Below are positions 24,013 to 37,335 of a stretch of 64,000 bases of DNA, piece by piece. The DNA is from Phlebiopsis flavidoalba. Taxonomy: Eukaryota > Basidiomycota > Agaricomycetes > Polyporales > Phanerochaetaceae. The notes under the pieces are model-generated. The model saw only the letters and a list, made by a program, of their open reading frames with translations. It ran no database searches and had not been told where the DNA came from. Numbering within the stretch: position 1 is the stretch's first letter; every line of letters starts with the position of its first letter. The stretch lies in the NCBI GenBank assembly GCA_035772785.1, contig JAOCPU010000049.1, positions 124,001 through 188,000 of the forward strand, in the 5' to 3' direction. Both the position numbers and the translations under genes were made by a program.

Positions 24013-24860
24013 TTATCTTGTGTGGGCGTGCGAGGACTCCACGCACTCTCTGTCCCAAGTGGCCTTCCACACCGGCTCGGCCTTGACATCCTTCATATAC
24101 TGCTGCAGCCTCGCAAAGCGCGGACTCTTGAAGATCTCCCACGCCTTGAGCCCCCTCGCCCTTCTCGTACTTGCCCATATCGATACTGAGCAGCAAAACG
24201 TGCGCGCGAGGAACGTCGCAAACGCCATGTCTGCGATCGTCATGATGCCGCCGGGCCCGCCGCGAAGCCCGCGGGGGGCAGCAGCGCCTGGGAGCGCGCC
24301 GTAAAACGCGTCGAGCAGCGCGTCCATCGGCCCGCCGGTGAAGATGAACGTCCGGAAGCCGTCGATGCCCGCGCTGTCCATCACGCTGATGAAGACCGCG
24401 CCTTGTACCGCGCGAACGGGGTCCCCGCGGGCAGCAGCCCCCGTGTGCCGGAAGAGGTCCTGCGAGGAACTCGAGGATGACGGCGGATTCCGGCGAGTTT
24501 TTGAGGGACTCGTCGGAGGGCGCGTCGGGGGCGAACTTTGGGGCCGCTGTCGCCGTAGGTCATGGCGGGTATCTGCAAAATAAGGCATTCAGTGAGAGTT
24601 GGAGAGTACATGCACGCGAATGGCCCACTGACCTTGCCGGCAGGGTTGACTTTTGCTAGGGCATACCACTCGGGCTTCTGCATCACGTTGAGTGTGTAGG
24701 GGGTTAATCCGCCTTTGCCTGCTCCAGAGCGAGATGCACCCTGTGCGAGTAGGGCGAGTACTACGTACATACAAGTCAGTACCTACGCTTTTTGCCACAT
24801 AACCACGTACAGCGCCCACCATATGCGTGTGTAGAACGTGATCTGCTCTGTGTTGGACAT
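24013..24860 (-). CDS. Glutathione S-transferase, omega-like fungal class
   Basis: Cytosolic GSTs conjugate or reduce substrates with glutathione. The ATG at 24,858-24,860 opens SNTEQITFYTRIW, a beta-1 strand of the thioredoxin fold. After a short intron comes SPYSHRVHLALEQAKA, matching the CPYAHR active-site motif of omega-type fungal GSTs but with Ser in the Cys position. Then TPYTLNVMQKPEWYALAKVN, PAGK, an intron of about 60 bp with GTCAGT..GCAG ends, IPAMTYGDSGPK (cis-Pro loop), SAVILEFLADLF, and the helical C-terminal domain with GPGGIMTIADMAFATFLARTF, AWEIFKSPRFARLQQYMKDV and KATWD. The stop is at 24,013-24,015. At least four one-base indels interrupt the frame, so the Cys-to-Ser change could also be sequence error. 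A TATA box lies upstream. Confidence 0.8.
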
Positions 24861-24943
24861 CTTGTAGTTTGGAGAAGTGGCACTGTATGGGTCAAGGAAG
24901 CTGGCTGTTGACACCTTCCGCCGGGGTGCACGAGGGTGCGGGC

Positions 24944-24949
24944 TTTATA
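24944..24949 (-). promoter_or_regulatory. TATA box of the GST gene
   Basis: TATAAA on the minus strand, 84 bp upstream of the GST start codon, inside a GC-rich context. Spacing suits a fungal core promoter. Confidence 0.6.
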
Positions 24950-24960
24950 CCCTGGTCACG

Positions 24961-27900
24961 CCTCTGCGCGTTTGACACCGGGGTCCCGCCCTAGGTTATC
25001 GAGACCGCCATGCACAGCTCATGTTTAACTCGCAGTGATGGGCGGAGATACGTGGCCGCCGGGGGACACGCAGGGCAGCATTGAATGAGAGGTTAGATAC
25101 TGAATGATGATAGTGAGAGTCCAAGGTTGCGCAGGACGCGCTTCGACTTCGGGGCGGCGAGGCCGCAGGTTGACTTCGCGCGTTGGTCGCGTACTGCGTC
25201 TCCAAGTCGTACCCAACTTAGATATATTATGATACTCACTGAATCGGAGCGCGCAGCATAGTTGACCGCCCCGTGGAGACAGGATATTTTCAATAAAGGT
25301 TTCACGGTCGGTTCGGAAGGTCCAAAGTCCCTTTAAATTTATTGAGCATTTTCAAACAATCATTTTCAAACGTCCCGCCACGCATGCGGTCGATCCCTGA
25401 GCTGTTTAAAGACTGTACTTATGTCAGTCTCCTGTCCTTCAATATATTTTAGTACACACTTCACAAATGAAAGTGCAGGGCTAAAAGTGCAGGGCTAAAA
25501 GTAAGTATCCGCCACAAGGCTAAGTAATCAAGCTTCCAGCCGCGACTCGCCCCTTCGGGCTGCTTCTCGCGCCAAGGCAAACTGAGCACAACATGCGTAG
25601 CATCATCTGCTCCAATAGTTGTTACCAGTGAGGAAATGTTCTCGCCACCCAGAGCAACCGACATAGCATCCCCGCGCAGGACTATCCGCATGTCGTCTGG
25701 GGCCATGTCTGCGCCACCCGCCGAGAACGGCGACAGCGTGCGGAATCAGCGAGCGAGGTGTGTTTCCCTGCCCTCGCAGCAAGTCCAGAATATGTCATGC
25801 CCAAGGGTCGAGGCTGGCATCGAGGACATCCTTAAGATAGCCGAGGACTCAATGCTTTGCAGTCGGTTAACCTGAACGAATCGCAAAAAGGTGTCGTTAC
25901 ATAGGGGCGGGGCGCTTGAACCCTTGAGAATGGCTTCCTGATATGAGCATTGAGAAAAATAAGGCCGATGTACGTGAGACCACTTACAACAGAAACCTTG
26001 AACTATCACACGAAGGTCAGGTTGGCTTACGATGTCCGACGCCCCTTACTCACCGTGAAGGGCCAATATGGGACGTTTGGCGTCGGCGAATGCGCGCTCT
26101 AAAGGGATTCTATCGCGGTTGTTACGCCAGTATGGTACCTGTGGTGCCGTTACGAGTCCATTACTCGCAGTGCATTCTTGACATCGCTAAAGAAATCAAG
26201 TCATTTGTGGCGGGCGTCGTTCCATACGCTACTTACGGTCGAATTCACGACGTCTCGATTGATGCTCTTGCGGATATCCGAACCACTGGAACGAACTGCC
26301 CGTGGTACTGAGAATGGCTTGGGGAATAAGTGCCCAGGAAAGACTACCTGCATAGACCTTGCAGGTAGTAGAGGCCGAACTACCCACGAAGAGGCAGAAG
26401 ATATAGAAGCAAGGCTATAGGAATCCAAATCGGAATTTTAGAAGTTGAGCAGTCGTTTTCCAACGTAGAAAAGGTACAATTCAGTCTTGAGAGGGGCCGA
26501 TGGCAAGGAATGAAGCGGTGGCTTAGCCTCACGGTCGACTTAGGAGAGCAGCCTATATAGAGCCAGATAATACCGTGCCTTTCCTTCTACAACACTCATC
26601 CTGAGCTAGATCATGCCGTGAGTCAAGGGGTTACCTGATACATTGTTTGGGCACCGCGTGGAACTTTCCCCATCGTAAGTACAGCGGAAACGTGGAGCTG
26701 ACGACGCTGGTAAACTTTGAACGGTAGTATCACTGGGAAGATCAAGACTTACGAACCCATCCGAGCTAGAAGGATATGTCATACTCAGCTGGGCTATCTT
26801 TCGAGGGTTCAACGAATGAGATCTGAGAGGTGGTGGTCACTCACCTAATAACTTAGCAGCGCGGTAAAATACGCCAGCCAAGAAAGGCAATGAACAGATG
26901 CCGTTGTGGCGCTGGCTATCTTTATACAAGCAGACACACACTAGCACAGAGCACATAAATCCAGCTCTCGACGTGAGTTGGTGAAGGGTTTCGAGAATGC
27001 TATTTCATTGCTACACACTGCATTAGCGAAGTCTACTAGTACCGCAGCGAGCCAATGAGCTGATCATGTTTCGTGCTTCAAAGATGCCAATGAGCCTAAA
27101 TCATGTTACGTGCTAGGGAACCGCTGCAGAGTATTGACACAGAATGATGCGGGAAGCGGAGCGAGATCGAGGCCAAGAATGTACAAACACGGATGGAAGA
27201 CGCTATGTACACCTCGGGAGCGCCAAGAAAGACAAGGACCAATAAAACAAACAGAATCATGGCTTGAAGCTCTGCGTGCAGGGGCGGGATTGCAAAACAA
27301 AGTCCGAACAGGATCACAGTGGGTCCATGAGCGGCATTTTTATGCCGAGCTAAGCACACAGGGTACGATGGATTGCGCCCACTTTAACATAGAGGTTTGA
27401 GTGACTTGCCAGAAAGCAAAACACACGGGGTTAGGAGACTGGACTGCGGAACGATCACCTGGTCTCCCTTTGTAGGCACAAGGATCTCAGTGATCGTCCG
27501 CCGACGCTCCCTGCGGGTCCGGCCGTCAGAGTGGAGAGCCTGGCTAACCCTTGCTGGATCGAGTCTGCCCGTGGCCCATCGAGCGATGTGCGAGCCGCGG
27601 AAGTGGAACGTGCGCGGACGTTCAGTCTCCGAACCAGACATTGGCGACCTGAGTTCCTCCTTCCAACTGGTCAGGCCATCGACCGCGCGCGAGAAATTGG
27701 ACGCTCCTACTTTTGGACCGCCGCAGGCTGCTGAGGGTCGAAGATGACACGGATGAAGGCTTCGAGGAACGTGACGCCGTTACTGTGTATCGAGTTCTCG
27801 GAATCCGACCTGTTGATTGAGGAGCGCAGGTCCCATGACCATCCACGCCCTGGTTGTGATGTCAAACGCCGTCTGGGGTTTGGCGGCTTATTCAACTGAT

Positions 27901-30900
27901 GGTATAAGAGAATGGTTCAGCCCCGGATTGTAATGCTGGAGTTGGTCGGAAACCTTACGGCGGTTTTCGTTCCAATGCTGGTGTTTGAATGAGAACTGTT
28001 GGTGAGAGTGATTCTGTGAGGGAAGAGTGGAGAGAGAAGGCGGAATTAAGATATCGGAGTGTAGCGCTCTTGTCCCGCTCAGGTTGACCGCGACAGAAGC
28101 AATGGTTGGAGAAGGTTCGTACCCTTGTATGGTCTCTTGTGAATACCAAGCTGGACATCATGTTGGAAGCCTTAGTAGAGTTTGGTGTGTTCCGTTCCGC
28201 GGCGGCGTGTAGGAGTCCTTCTGGATGAGACACGATGAAGTGCCGAAGATAGGTGTCGTGGGATGTGGCGGGAGTGTGGTGTTCCATTGGCCCCCTCGCT
28301 TGGACTAACCCTTGAGCTAGTCGAGGCGGTATCTAGATGGACCGCGAGAGAGGGCTTGAAGGAAGAGGGCCGGCCGGCTGTCCTGGAACCATTACTGGGG
28401 GAGGGGGAAGGGGGGAAGGGACCCTGATCCATGTCTGCTGGAACTCCGGCTCATGGGCTTGAGCAGGTCCTCTCGAGAGTCCCAACTTCTCCGTGTTTCC
28501 ATCCCTGGGCTGTGTTCTCCCGTCTGAAGCTCTTCCTATTATCGCTGATGGCTGACGATGGAATCTGCATAGACTAGTCGACGAGTGGAATTCTTCGTCT
28601 AGACTGACACTTCGGGGAGGTGCTGCATGGCGTTGGGGGAAGAGCTAGTAGCGCTGTCGCGCATGATCTTGCCGACGGGATCTCCCGAGTAGGAACTGTT
28701 GTCATCGTGCGCACAACGGCTCATCGCGTGTGGCCCGGAGAGATTCACGAGATGGGGGGGGGTCCAGAGCCCACTTGTGCCCACACTGCAGCTAGTTCCG
28801 CCATTACAGTATCTCCGTCCGCGGATCTCAGCCTCGATCTGTGATTCCAGGGACTTGCTCGCCGAGTTGCGGGATCAAATTGTTCAGGGCGGTCCAAGCC
28901 GTGAACAAGTTTGCTGAGAATGCTGAAAGACGTCTGTGGGAATGGTCGAGGTTGTGGTTGTGCCCATAGGTGGCAATCGTGATAGTTTGCGACTCGAACA
29001 CGTTTCAATGCATCCAACATCAAACGACGATGTTCCGCGGAGTCACCACGGTAAGCACCAGATGCGGATGTACCAGGACGATGGCCAGCGGGGGTCGCTC
29101 TTGCAGAAATTTGGGGGTGGTTGTCATGGATTAGCGCCGCCATTGACGTGGAGGGTCGCGCGTTGGAACCTACTGAAGTGGGAGCGCGATCACCCATTCT
29201 GCGTGGTTCAGGCGTGCGATAATCGAAAACTCGCCCAGGAGGTAAATCTGCTACACGACCATTCGGCATCATTTGAGCGGGCGAGTCCACTCTGGGCCAT
29301 CCTGAACCAACGGACTCTGCTCCTGTTGAGCGTGTCCGCCGGACTGGCGAAGTGTAGACGAGAGGGGCGTGGGGCTCCTCCAAAAGGGTCATCACTGGTG
29401 CCCGAGGCTCTCTGCGTCGCGGTGACCCCGATGCCTGCAGTTACGGAATCCCTCACCGACCCTAACGATCTCGCCAGGGCTCAATCGGGCCGGTCGGAGC
29501 CACCTCTAGGTGTGTATTGTCGTCTCCCGCCGCCTACATTGGTTCGTGCAAGGCTGGTGGGTAGTATCGATTTGCGACACTGGAGTTGTCCTCTATATCA
29601 CCATGAATGGACGTCGAAAGATCTTTCCGATAGCCCCTGGTTTGGTGTCCCTGCGTGTAAGCTCGCGTACGGTTGAAGTTCTGCCAGCGGTTCCGGGTCG
29701 CTATGGGTGAATGACCATTTACAGTCGTGAAGGGCAAGCTGGTCTGAGATTTTCGCGGAGGGTGCGTGAGGAAAAGTGAGAAGGCGATCGACGATGTCTG
29801 GACGGGTTACGGTCCGCGGTCGGCGAGGTGTGTGTATGGCACAGCCGGGGGAACTCCATCTCCCGGGCCTTTTTTATCACAAAAGTCAGATTTTCTGATT
29901 GTGCGGCCATACATTCCGGCATATCTGACCACGTACATCAATCTCCTCGACTGTATGCGGTTTTTCCCTACAATCGCTAGTAACGCCGTTTTCTACTCGT
30001 CCCCCGGCGGCTCACGGCTACCAGCTCTCAATCACTTCCCGTCCAGGGCTCTTTCTACTACGACGCGACGATTCGACGTGTGCCGCCCAAGCGCGCCGGC
30101 ACTCATCACATCACCCCGTACCCGGACCATCATCCCTCGTGCACATCAGATGCTAGCGCTTCGTCTCCGTCAGGTGCAATGGATACAATCTATGAAGCGG
30201 CGTTTTTTCGAGGGAGTCAAGCGGCTCTGTGATGGACCATGGGACGGAGAGACTATACGGACTGGTTTTTCCAGCGAGTCGAGACGGACTGAATGCGCCC
30301 CCTGGCGAATTGTGGCACTGAAGCCACGTCACGGTGTCGAGATGTACTCAGTTCCATAGGAAAGTTTGAGAATTGGACCTCGGAATGCTGTGAAGTTGGA
30401 GCGTAGACATGCTGTCGAAGAGGAAGATGGTGCCTGAGACAAGGGGTAATGTGGTTGGGTGCTTTTCGCGTTCTGTTTTCGGACCGCAGAATTTAGGAGG
30501 TCTACTACGTTAAATGCTGCGCGCATCGCAGAAAATGGCCGGAACCTCTCGCGAACGGGTGGAAGAAGGAGCCAGACCGAACAGAAGAAGTCGGCCGTGA
30601 AGAAAGAGAAAGCGGTGTTGGAGAGGGGGGGTATCGGGCGGAACATGAGCTCGAAGTGCGACCCGTGTTTAGGGGGGACGGGCGCTACGCTATGGCGCGA
30701 CATGGAAGTCAGCTTGCTCAGAATCTAAACACCAAGCAGTAAGGAGCAGAGTAAGACCTCGTTCAGCGGATTGAAAGTTGCGGAGCACCGCCCAAGGTAG
30801 CGTGTTCTAGAAAACTTCAACCATTCGGTTGTCGCGCTCGGTGAGGCTTTTCACCCTCTGCAAGGCGCGATGTAGTTCGCTGGATACAGTGGTAGCGGAC

Positions 30901-32400
30901 CGCCTGCGGTGCGAATCTAATCTGGCTGTGGAGTCCTCCCGTCGCGTTCATGATCATGCGGGTCGTCGTCTTCATCGGAAAAGAACGGCATGTACCTCAG
31001 ATCCCGCTCATTGATCGCTAGTTTAGAGAATCTGTTTCGCGCCACATTGTAAATCTCCCGGACGCACCAGAGTAGGATTCTCTCTGTCTTGAGATTTAAC
31101 GTGCAACCTCCTGCACCACGATGCATGCCACACACGGCGCTCCGCAAGAGATTCGTCGCCGGTAATGCACGCTGCCACAGCGAACGCGACGAAATTTCGT
31201 TGGCAGGGGGAGCAGCGAGACACTAGCGGCCTTGTTCTTGAAGGGGGCTGAGAGGACTCTTCCGGGATAGGGGGCTCGGGAAAGCTTGGGTAGGTCTGGA
31301 GGGGTCGACAGCTGGACAGATAGAATGCAACCAAGACGACACGATGACCAATGGCGGACAAGGCGTCGTGCTTGCGAATATACTGCTAGCGACGAGCCGC
31401 CCGTCATCTGCGACCCCGTGTGCTTCAATGTGAAAGGCATCAGAGAGCGAAGCCGACCGGCGGCGTGTCGCATAAGGACAACCTGATACATGCGCAACGC
31501 GCTGTCCTTCCCACCACGCCCTCGCTCTTCGATGGAGCGAAGGGTTATGCAGTGAGAATAAGGGGAAGAGGCGAATGTGTAAGAGCACAAACAACGAAGG
31601 AGGAGCGCAGACAGGTCGTGGGACGGGGGCTGACGGTCGCGAATACAACAAGCTTTGACAAGACGACCACCCTTGTTCAAACTTCATACCATCATACATC
31701 TCGAACGCTTTGCCACAAATATACTCCAAAACTATAATTACCCTATGGATACTCGGCGGCGGATGTCCAGAGCTCTGATCGGGAACACTCTTCAGAGGGG
31801 CGGTATCTGAGGTCACAGTCGTGGTATTGAGACATGGGGTAGTCGTGGCTATTCAGAGACCTGGTGCGTTGAGCTGATATCGTATCGTATAGTCCAATTT
31901 CGTTTATTCACTAGCTTTTCGCCCTACGGTATCCCCGTGTTCAAGCGACGGGTCTTCCTTTTTTTTGTTCAAATGAGATATTGCGGACTACCAATAAACA
32001 AGTATCTTCGCGCTGCGTTGCTTCACAACAGACTCTTGCAGCTTACTCTATATGTGTATAGTCACAGGCCTGCACTCAGTTTCTTCCAAGGCTCGCCTCG
32101 TGCGTTTTGCTCCTGGGTGAGATCTGGGTCCAGTAGCTAGCACCGGGGGGGGGGGATTTTTCTGGGTTTGAGTTCATGGGAGTGGTCGATATTTCCGCTC
32201 CTCATGTGAACCCATTGTCACGCTGCTTGCCTCTACTACTCTTGTAGCAAAGGCGATTGGGGAAGGCGATATTGATATTCGCTCGGAGGGGTTACTTTGA
32301 CGGACGGAGCGCCGCACGTGCGGGGACTCCTGCCGATGCGAGGCTCAGATGCGTGCTGAATCATAGGAGTTAGTCGATATGGGGCTTACATTTCTAATTA
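24961..32400. other. Unassigned 7.4-kb region, probably one or more unrecognised minus-strand genes
   Basis: No family could be named. Minus-strand pieces look protein-like. About 31.1-30.9 kb gives LNLKTERILLWCVREIYNVA followed by INERDLRYMPFFSDEDDDPH and a Ser/Arg-rich stretch with LHRALQRVKSLTERDNR. About 29.4-28.75 kb is Pro/Arg/Ser-rich. About 27.9-27.4 kb is Arg/Ser-rich with TFLEAFIRVIFDP. About 27.36-27.1 kb contains a hydrophobic run (AMILFVLLVLVFLGAP) suited to a membrane helix. A combination of acidic, low-complexity and membrane segments could belong to one large membrane or signalling protein, but that is speculation. A plus-strand CTATATAG sits at 26,553-26,560. Confidence 0.35.
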
Positions 32401-32649
32401 TACATGCATCTGTACAACAGTAATATAAGATTATAACAATTACTCCTTGAACTCAGACCTTCACTATATGCGCGCGGGAACAGTAGGTGTATATTAGTGT
32501 CGCTAGAAATTACGACCTGTCCGGACTTACCATGTTCTATTACTTGTGGCACATTGGATAAAGTATCAGCCATCGACCCACAGTCACAAATCAATGGAAG
32601 CTTCACACACCCACATTCTACTCTGAACCTTATGGCCAACAATATCTGG

Positions 32650-35600
32650 CTTTCTCCTTCATGATCCTAGCGAAATATATGATGTCTAAACCACAAGATA
32701 GGCTAGAGTATCGATCGAAACAATAAGCCGCCACCGGTAACGTGTTGTTGCTTTCTTCACAAGCAGCCCACGGTTAGTTATCATTAACACGGAGATGAAG
32801 ATACCCTTAGGCCGGCCTTTCAGCGACGTATCAGTACGTTATACTTTCCCAGTGGCTAGAATGGGACTACTAAACCCACGAGCCGTTGCTGTACTCTTCG
32901 AGGCCCAGAAATAATGATCTCCGAACCACTGCGCTTGGATGAGAGTGGAAACCACCACCTACTGACCCCATACCCGCTGTGCGATGATGAGTAATGTAAA
33001 CAGGTTTTGGCAGAGAGTGACTTTTATGCCCCGAAGGCTTGCGCCAAGTAGTACCTGCCACCACCATGGTCAGGCATCGCTGCGTCAATTCTGCGGGAAC
33101 AGCCAGCTGACATCGCCGTTAGAAAAATCGTTCCCACAAAGTAACTAGAGCATCACTCACTCATGTCGGTATCTTATCGACCCTGGACATTGTATCGGTT
33201 TGTGGCAGTGATTACACCATACGTGTAAGACTGCTTTGCTGATTACTTTACAACGTAGCATTCCGGCACGGCACTTTGATCTCTTGTGCCTGCTGCTTTT
33301 GCATGCGACTTGACCACCTTCTTTCGAAACGAGGTTGCTCGGACATCGCCATTCAGAACATGTTTAGTGCCCTGATTAGACGGCCAGCATTCAGCAATCA
33401 ACAGCCACTCTTATGGACGGCCTCATATATGCTGCTCCGTCATGTGTTGAGGGTACGGGAACAGTGATGCTGCCAACCCGATATACACCCAAGGACATTT
33501 TTCATCATCTCGAGCCTTCTTCATGAAAGCGAGAAGAAGATTACTCCGAAGAGCCGTCCATCCGAGGTCGGGATTATCCAAGAACCAGCTGTTAGGAATC
33601 AGTATCAAATATCATAGCGATATTTGAGAGAAGCGTACTATCCACATATTATCTTGCTGTCGCTCCACCATCTAGAGGTTTGGGAACAACGGCCTATGGT
33701 CAACATCCGTAAGTATACCTGGCAAATCCACGACAGGAGTAAACCCACCAATGAGAAATTATATAATATGGGTATCTTAGACTGGGCGGGTATGGCTCAT
33801 TACGGTAGGCTCTAGATGTAGTTGCTCTTTCCGCCGCGATTAATTTGGCCCGACATAGCAGTCCAAAAGATGTTGTCAAATAGAACGTATCTAGAGCACG
33901 AAAATTAGAGCGCGGATGAAGGTCGGATGTATAGATGTAAGCTCACTCACGTCATGCTGTTGAAAGTAGAGGGCGTCCTCTACAGGCCCGCTGATGAAAG
34001 AGGTGGGGGGAATTCCGTGCGTCATGTCCTGTAGCAAGTAAGCACATCAGTATGAAGGCCCGAGCATATACGAAAGTAGGCTTACTTCGTCCACGGCATC
34101 GTGCCAAACTCTGAAATAGCTCGGTATATCTGCGACTGATGAGGATATGTCGGGTTGCGAAGCAACTGAACGCATACGTAATGCTTCCGCAATGTGAACT
34201 CCAGCCATCGCGTATGGACTCTCGAGCAAAACCTCTGCGTCCGGCGCAACTCTCCCACGCATCGTGTAGCACTATAATAATTTAGATTTAATATAGACGA
34301 GGCAAATACGTTCCTACAGTTGTCAAGCCAAGCACGGTACTACAACAACAAGTTGAGCAATGGATCAAGCAGAAGCTGTCGAAGAGACTCACGTTACTTA
34401 AAGACTAGTCTTGAAGCAATTGGGGTGAGAGAACATCTACATGCCGACAATTAGCTTTAATTGAGCGGGAACGTTCAAACTCACAATACAGACCTTGTTC
34501 TCCACGCCTCAACTTCATCAGCGCTCCGGGGTCACCACCGACGCCTGCCGATGTTGCAAACCGAAGCCTTCAATCCAGTCCTTGTATTCCTCGTGAGTGA
34601 CTATGGTAACCCGGTGTCCCCTGCTTCTTCAAAACCCAACCCGAGGGCAAATGTACGGCTGAACATCCCCTCGTGAACCGATAGTTAAGCACGCGAAGTG
34701 GCGCGGGGCCATGCGCCGTAACGTCCACGGTTTACAAGGTTGATTGCTTTTGGGGAACGACAAAGCTTGCTTGCTCGGTTCGATTTGCCTGCGGGCGTCG
34801 GCATACTTGCGCGTGAGAGGCGACAATATCGATGTTTGCGATCGAACAGGAGTACGCCTTGGTGAAGTTTCACCGTCGCGATGTCTCGAAAGTAGATAAT
34901 GACGAAGACTGTCGAGGGACGTCAACGAGAGGGATGATCGCCTGCTCCTCTTCGTTATGAGCTCGTTGATCCGCCGTATGGCTTCGTCTCGGAGGCTTCA
35001 GAGCGGAAGCGGAAGCGAAGATTGGAATGGCCCTCAATCTCGAGCTGAATTCCGTACACAGGAATGGGAAACTCGACTTTGGTGGCAGAGCGAAGGGGTG
35101 GCCGAGAGGCCAGCCGGTAGCGGACGTCTCGTAGTGCGAGAGACTTGCTGAGGAAGCCGACGCATTACTGGACAGACGACCATATATCCTACGCAAGCCA
35201 GGCCAACACTCAATGCGGCACACGAGCCACTAGCACAGCGTTGATACGTTAGAAAAGGGGGAGAGTCTAGGTAGTAATCACTCACCCCAGACGTCGGTCT
35301 GTACTCAATGCCAAGACGGTATCGCCATACAATCTGGTCCTTGCTCTTCTCTTCAGGCGGATCTGTCTCCGGGGTTTCTTTGGCATCCGTATTCGGTTCA
35401 TCAGCAATACCCAAAATCGACCACCACGGGTTGATCGACGAAGGAGTGGTCGGGATAAATCGACCCGTTTACGAGCTTCATGAATGAGGCTCTTCAACTG
35501 GGCCAGACAATCTTCAGTGAACTTGAAGGTGGCCAGCTCCGATAACCTGATGGGCCGTGGTGAGGTCTGTACTAGACGAGGAATCTACAGTCAATGTCAT

Positions 35601-36950
35601 GACAGGGATCTGGGGGGCGCCTCCGAATGCATGCGATAATTGTGGGTTATGATGCGGTGTGTAGAGGTATGTTAATCCTCACAGCCGTCGACGTCTTCAG
35701 AATCGACACGAGACAAATCTGTCGCTTTCTACGCCTAGCGAAGAACATTGCCGCTGATTTGTTTTGTGAGGACTCCCTTCGCTCAGTATTCCGACAAGAA
35801 CGGACTTACCGTTGATCTCCCTACGCCACTCTCGAGCAGATTCCAGGGTGTCCATCTCCAGGTGACCGTTCGTGATGCCGGACTTGCCGTCAAGAACGCT
35901 CAGGATCATCCGAGGGGTTGCTTAGGATCCTCTGGCAGAAGTTCCAGAATGGACGCCACTACAATTGCTATGATACACCTCTCAAAAACGGTACATGTGT
36001 GGCACTCACACATAATACTCCTGATAGGGCGGATGCGGTCCTCCTCGCGCGCAGATGGGAAGGCACTAACGAAGTCGTGCGACAGTTCCAACCAGATGCG
36101 ACGCTTTCTGTGCAAGCCTTTGCGGTGCACACCAAGCGGGACCAGCTCTGATAATTTCGCGAGCGTCATTACTTGGGTCGGAAGGGGGCATGGACGCATG
36201 GAATGTGATACGATGGCTTGTCAAGTGGATAGCACCCTGCGCCATGGAGTTAACTCATGATTAGTGACAATGTTAGCGACGTACGAGAATAACCACGTCC
36301 TGGATAAACGGCGCCATCTCCAGGCTCCCACTCCCCCTTCCAGGAGCAACTTCTCTTCTTCCCGATGGGGCAAGCGGCCCAAACTCTTCTATCAAGAGTG
36401 AGAGAACCCTTTCCGGCGTGAGAGAGACTTTCTCCTCTTCTTCCACCTCCGTCTGCAAAGGGGTAAGGACGGGCTTGACCTGGATAGTTTTCTGCCTGGA
36501 GTGCGAGTTCTTCTGCATGCTCATCCTCGGACATGGGCCCCGGCTCTTCTGTGTAAGGATCGCCATCCTGCGGCTCCCAGTCGTCGACCGCCAGCTGAGC
36601 AAACCGGCCGACGATATCATGTTCAGGAGGTTCGAGGTCGTCTCCTGCAAGCTCGGCAAAAGTCCTGGACGCTCCTCAAAGCAGGATTGGCCACCGGCGC
36701 AGGGGGTAGCAGACGGTCCTCGAAACTTTCTGCGATTGCCTGCTTGTATCCTGCGGCATCGTTGAAGAGGTTGACGTGATGGACGAGGGCTGCTCGAAGT
36801 CGTCTATCGAGGCGTGGGACCGGCGGGGCCATCGAGGCGTCGACACGCTCAGGTGGCCATGGAGGAACGAGAGGATCTCCAGCGATGCGACAGAGGCCCG
36901 TCATACCATGCGCGGTGCGAGGATCAGAAATGAGGCGTTCAGGGGTCTAC
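32650..36950 (-). CDS. ATG26: Sterol 3-beta-glucosyltransferase, GRAM-PH-GRAM-GT28 type
   Basis: The enzyme transfers glucose from UDP-glucose to ergosterol at membranes; ATG26 homologues also act in selective autophagy in some fungi. From the N-terminus (about 36.9 kb) downwards: an acidic, Pro-rich region with ALVHHVNLFNDAAGYKQAIA; a GRAM-domain entry VSLTPERVLSLLIEEFGPLA with FIQDVVIL (36.4-36.3 kb); PH-like pieces RRIWLELSHDFVSAFPSARE and ESAREWRREI (36.1-35.8 kb); then the GT28 N-lobe CLTIGSRGDVQPYI (34.7 kb), AMAGVHIAEAL (34.2 kb), WFLDNPDLGWT with LLAFMKKARDDEK and VYIG (33.6-33.5 kb), and a degraded form of the donor-site block A..HGG.G.T (33.1 kb) followed by the FGDQFFWA region. Every block order matches the family. 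Frameshifts are frequent. Both ends are approximate. It lies head-to-tail downstream of AMP deaminase. Confidence 0.82.
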
Positions 36951-37335
36951 ACTGCGTGTGTTGCGCGTGATTGTTGTACTTATCTGGTCGCGTCGGTAAT
37001 AGCGATCAAGCAGCGTCGTGGTGATAAAGCAGGAAGAACAGAGAGGGAGCTGTACAGGCCCAGATTGTGGATCATATTCCAACAGGATTGAGTCGTCCCG
37101 CCGACAGACATGCGTCAAGTGGCGACTTGGGCCGGCCATATATGAGCGGGGCGCCCGTCCGACGCTTCACGTCCTGGCGTAAGCACAATCACGATCGTTC
37201 CCTCTGGACTAGCGCGAACAATTGGTCGACGGAGAAAATGAGTTGTGGAGCAGGGTTAATCTAGTACAAAGCAAACAACAAGTCTATCTATGCAATTAAG
37301 GCTATTATTTATCTCTGTCTATCAAAAGCAACATA

